Positions 60,380-64,000 of a DNA stretch of 64,000 nt are shown here, one piece after another (the first letter of the stretch is position 1; each line of letters starts with the position of its first letter). Origin of the DNA: Epiperipatus broadwayi (lineage: Eukaryota > Onychophora > Udeonychophora > Euonychophora > Peripatidae); NCBI GenBank assembly GCA_028023455.1, contig JAQFVV010012544.1:2810396-2874395 (forward strand), written 5' to 3'. The position numbers were made by a program, and so were the translations under genes. The notes below the pieces were generated by a model. The model did not search any database, was not told the origin of the DNA, and worked only from the letters and a program-made list of their open reading frames with translations.

Positions 60380-61085
60380 GCTAATGGTCACAATATGAAA
60401 CTTTACTTGAAATCAGACATAGTGGCAAGGCAACCTGAAAAGTTGTTACAACTAAATATCCCTTCAGAAAGGAAAGTGTAGAGGCATCAAAAGTTTCATT
60501 TCTGACTACACTTAATTTATAACTGGTATAGAGAATTAACCATTGAATGGGGAAACAATTAGATTTGTCCAACTAACCTCCAAGAAGTTTGCATCTGCAG
60601 CTATTTATCTAGACCATCCTGCAAAATCAAAGGACCTAACAAAAGTCTAAATCCATGAATCTTTTCTACTAGTCGAAAAACTAATAGGAGAGAATACTTC
60701 CACAGCAATAGTTATTCAATGACTTGTGCAGAGATCGACAAGAGCTTTATAGTAATTGTTCCAGGGAGAGTAGCTATTCTAATGGATGCAATTAAAGAAA
60801 ATGTGGTCAATGGATCCATGATTTATTGTGATTGTTGAAGGCATATAAAACATGATTTATGCCATTCTGGCTTTGAACATTTTAAAGTGAATCACAACTT
60901 CGTGGATCCACATATAGATGTGCATATGTAAAACATTGAAACACTATGGGATCTAGTCAAATGGCAAATTGAAACACTAGGGAATCGTGCGACATTTTCA
61001 ATGCTATTTAGCAGAATTTATGTGGCAACTCATGCACCAACAAAAAGATGCATTGGTGGCAATTTTTCAAGTTATTAGAGATTTC
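60380..61085 (+). pseudogene. Merlin (IS1016/ISXO2-like) transposase fossil
   Basis: The + strand frame starting near 60739 reads EIDKSFIVI, then NGSMIYCDC, a stop (60834) where Trp is expected before a KAY-like position, then GFEHFKVNHNFVDPHIDVHM, a second stop at about 60931, and NIETLWDLVKWQI. This is the order of the DDE domain of ISXO2-like transposases: first Asp in EID, second Asp in the YxD.WKAY block, and Glu in the HTQNIE.LW block. In eukaryotes such transposases belong to the Merlin superfamily. The N-terminal part, from about 60380, is decayed. No terminal inverted repeats were identified. Confidence 0.8.
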
Positions 61086-64000
61086 AGGCTGCCTAATAAC
61101 CCATGTTTGTCATTTTTGTTCTTTAAAAAAATCCTTGTAAAAATTATATTTACTGCAGTTTGAATTATTAAATTTATTTTATTTAAAGTTTATTGTCATA
61201 CTTTTGTACTTTATTTTTCATATAACATCAAAAAAAGGCTACCTACTTATCTTTCCCTGAAAATAGATAATTGCAAAAAAAATATGGCTACCACTTTGGG
61301 TTGCAGGATAATCCATAAGTACCAAATTATTTACTTTTCAGAATTGGATAATCTAAAAATCATGATAAGAAAAAGCCATTTCTGCAATTCCCACAACCTT
61401 CTGAATTGGATTTAATGGAATTTCCTGTAAGAGAAAAAATATGATAATTTGAATTAATATTTTCTAAAAAACCACAAACTCATTATTTTTTTTATTATTT
61501 CAACTTTTATTAATTTGTGAAATTATCTATTTATGAATATTTGTGTTCAGACTAAATTCTTATGCATTTTATATCGAATAATTTACCAAAGTCAAAATTG
61601 TCTTACATTGTTTATTAATATTTTTAACTTGTGATTTAGCTTTTAATATAAGTTTTTTTATACTAGAAGTAATTTTCAGGAATTTAGTGCCTACATTATT
61701 TTCAGTTAAAAACAATATTATTTTTGTATAATAAAAAGATTTTTTACTAGGTTAATAAAATAATAGTGAAATATATTTCATTATTCCAAAATACTAGTTA
61801 TTTACTATAACTCAATAATAGACAATTTCTTCATCATCTTCAAATTATCTACACAAATATATTTACACAATCTAATACATGTATCCAATATTTTGCTATG
61901 GTATCTCCAACAAATCTTTTATAAGATATAATTAATCAATTTTAAATTTATTATCATTTCAGCATTATTACTTGGTCACTTCAGTTTTTCTTTCTCCAGC
62001 ATTACTTAACCAATCTTAGATTTAAAACACTACTTTCCTAATTTCCTTTTTTTAATTATAACTACAATTCCCTTTTTTCATAAAATGTATTTTATCACAA
62101 ATTAGGTCTCATTGCTTCATTATTCATATCTATCTTTACTACTATACTTACATTTAATATAAAAGTTTATATTATTAAAAATATTTTCAAAAACGATTTT
62201 AATGCCATAGAAAACAAATCAAAAATCATCTGTAAAGATTATCAGAAGATATGCTCATTTCTTAGGATGTTTATAGGTTTAGTCTAGTGGGGAGAGTGGT
62301 TAATTAAAAACTAATAAATTTTTGAATTAATTCTAAGCAGAAGTAAAAAATAATTTCTTTGCAAACAAATGGCCCATTGAGTTCAACTTTTTAACTTCTA
62401 AAGTCAGACAATCTTATATTACAGCAATATGAGCAAAAGAGAAACATTTGTGCTATCTACAATAATTGTATCTATAACTGTATTTATAAACAGAATCAAG
62501 GCTATTAACTAAGTAATATTTGCAATATGAAAGACTTCAGCTTTCACTATGAAGCAAAATTTTGTAAATACATACAAGAATCATGTCAAAAAATTTTGCA
62601 CACAGTCTAAAGATAACATCCCAAATTAAATGTTTATTCCCTTTGAACTTTTTTAATTCCACATTAAACCTTTCTCCTTTATTTCTATTTTAATAAAATA
62701 TTCCAATATCCTATTTTTATATTCCTTATTCTAGTCCAAAAAAAAATTCTTCATCTGTTTCTAAAACTTTACATGCAATTTATTCTAATTATTTTGCTGG
62801 TATCCAAACCCTCAAATTATCCTTTCTCTAGTGCTAAAATAAATTCATATTTTGTTTTTAGGTAAAAAATAATAATTTTTGACATAACTTTTTCATCTTA
62901 CTATACGTATAATTTCCCAACCTCTCATAATTGATATATTCCCTATGCTTTTATTATTTTCTATTAACTTGACATGTAACATCTTATTGTATTATGCACA
63001 TAATACAAGTAAACACTGTTTTTACTAATCCATTCATACATTTTTTCCAAGAGTTTTTAATTTTCCTCATTAAACAAGTTCACTCACTTTTTTCTGGTCA
63101 AATCTTTTCCAGTCCACATTCACTGCCCAATGCAAATTTATTTATTGAATTTAGTTTAAAAATTTCTTAGTCCCTTGGTCAATACAAAGTAATTCATTTA
63201 CAAACTTTAAAACAGATACCATTATCTTTTTCAAACTATTCTATATACTTCATATTTATTATATGAGAAATACATTTTTATTTAATCTTATTACTTTTTT
63301 TTTTCTCTCAATCATAAATCTAAATATCTGCACTTCTTCAAAATAGTCCCATTTTTTCAGTTTTATCATTTAGTTATTCACATTAGATAGTTCATTCACA
63401 GCTAGTTGTGTTAAAGTTGATTTAGTCAGATGCTCGACGGTAATATTAACAATATATTAGACCAGTTTCTGTTAACTTTATGGCTATATATTTCAAAATA
63501 ATTCTTTTAAAGTCAAGACATTAAAAAATCTAAAGCCTTCATTTTAAAATTAATATAGAGCTGTTTAACGTCCAATTGGATATCTGTTCAAATCTAATAC
63601 AAATAATTAAAAAACTTCCCTTCTATTCAACTATTATATAAATGCCAGCCATATATTAAAGAGTTGAGATTTTTCAAGTTTATAGGTTAATTTCAGTGCA
63701 TCAAAAAAAAAAAGATCTAGTGTCAATGAGAATCTTCTTTACTGTTTAATCTCTCAACCACATTCACTTTCTTCTGTAAAACAAATTCTCAAATCAATTT
63801 TGAATCGTCACTAACATAAATATAATCACTATCATAAAACTAGTTGAGTTTTTAATAAACCCCAAAAAGGTTACATATAGCCCTCATCTCCTTAAAAGAA
63901 TTCTATGCTTCAAAAATATTCCAAACTTGAAAGTTCAAGTTGGCAGCTTTTATTAGTACATAGCAACTGTTGAAATTTAGCATAAACAGCTTATTTCAGA
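61086..64000. other. AT-rich intergenic DNA to window end
   Basis: No ORF of note, RNA gene or repeat family is recognised. The + strand of about 61980-63400 is pyrimidine-rich, as expected if a decayed, A-rich minus-strand LINE lay here, but no motif supports that. Confidence 0.5.

Noticed and set aside
61980-63400. Decayed minus-strand LINE suggested by pyrimidine-rich + strand
   Set aside because: No RT or endonuclease motif could be read in any minus-strand frame.

Overview
The window looks like nuclear DNA of an invertebrate animal. It is very AT-rich, has long introns with GT/AG borders, contains only one conserved host gene, and is otherwise filled with decayed transposable elements of animal type: Penelope-like, hAT, mariner, Merlin, several APE-type LINEs, tRNA-derived SINEs and foldback MITEs. 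The protein style of the host gene and the mix of elements suggest a lophotrochozoan, possibly a cephalopod mollusc. That is an inference; no species-diagnostic sequence is visible.

The one gene is the nuclear transport factor 2 gene (NTF2, the RanGDP import carrier). It lies on the + strand and runs from the ATG at 6879 to the stop at 49138. Four coding exons (36 + 24 + 33 + 39 codons, 132 aa in total) are separated by three phase-0 introns of about 13.4, 15.1 and 13.3 kb. The ORF is intact and all splice sites are canonical. A short upstream region carries an NRF-1-like palindrome and is the likely promoter.

Region by region. 1-3419 holds pieces of a Penelope-like retroelement (RT plus GIY-YIG endonuclease) bounded by large inverted pseudo-LTR arms, with tRNA-like segments and a hammerhead-ribozyme-like core. 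5235-5611 is a foldback repeat. 6744-6986 is the promoter and exon 1 of NTF2. Intron 1 (6987-20407) contains an internally deleted mariner (10429-11215), a large palindromic repeat (11813-12375), a LINE tail, a gag-like fossil on the minus strand (18285-19780) and a 97-bp-arm hairpin just before exon 2. Intron 2 (20480-35590) contains LINE fragments, a composite foldback element (24483-25078), a telomere-like CCCTAA run, a minus-strand LINE reverse transcriptase, and a LINE nested in another repeat (29490-31950). Intron 3 (35690-49018) contains an old tandem duplication, a 336-bp-arm hairpin (38409-39103), a LINE with endonuclease remnants, a hAT transposon with a target-site duplication (42777-45595) and another hairpin before exon 4. 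Downstream of the gene (49139-64000) are LINE fragments on both strands, a SINE cluster nested inside a LINE, a 63-bp tandem repeat and a Merlin (IS1016/ISXO2-like) transposase fossil.

Apart from NTF2, no functional gene is supported: every transposon ORF examined is broken by stops or frameshifts. I see no new multi-gene system. The most interesting structures are the Penelope pseudo-LTR with its ribozyme-like core and the set of long, well-preserved inverted repeats that would be transcribed within the NTF2 pre-mRNA.
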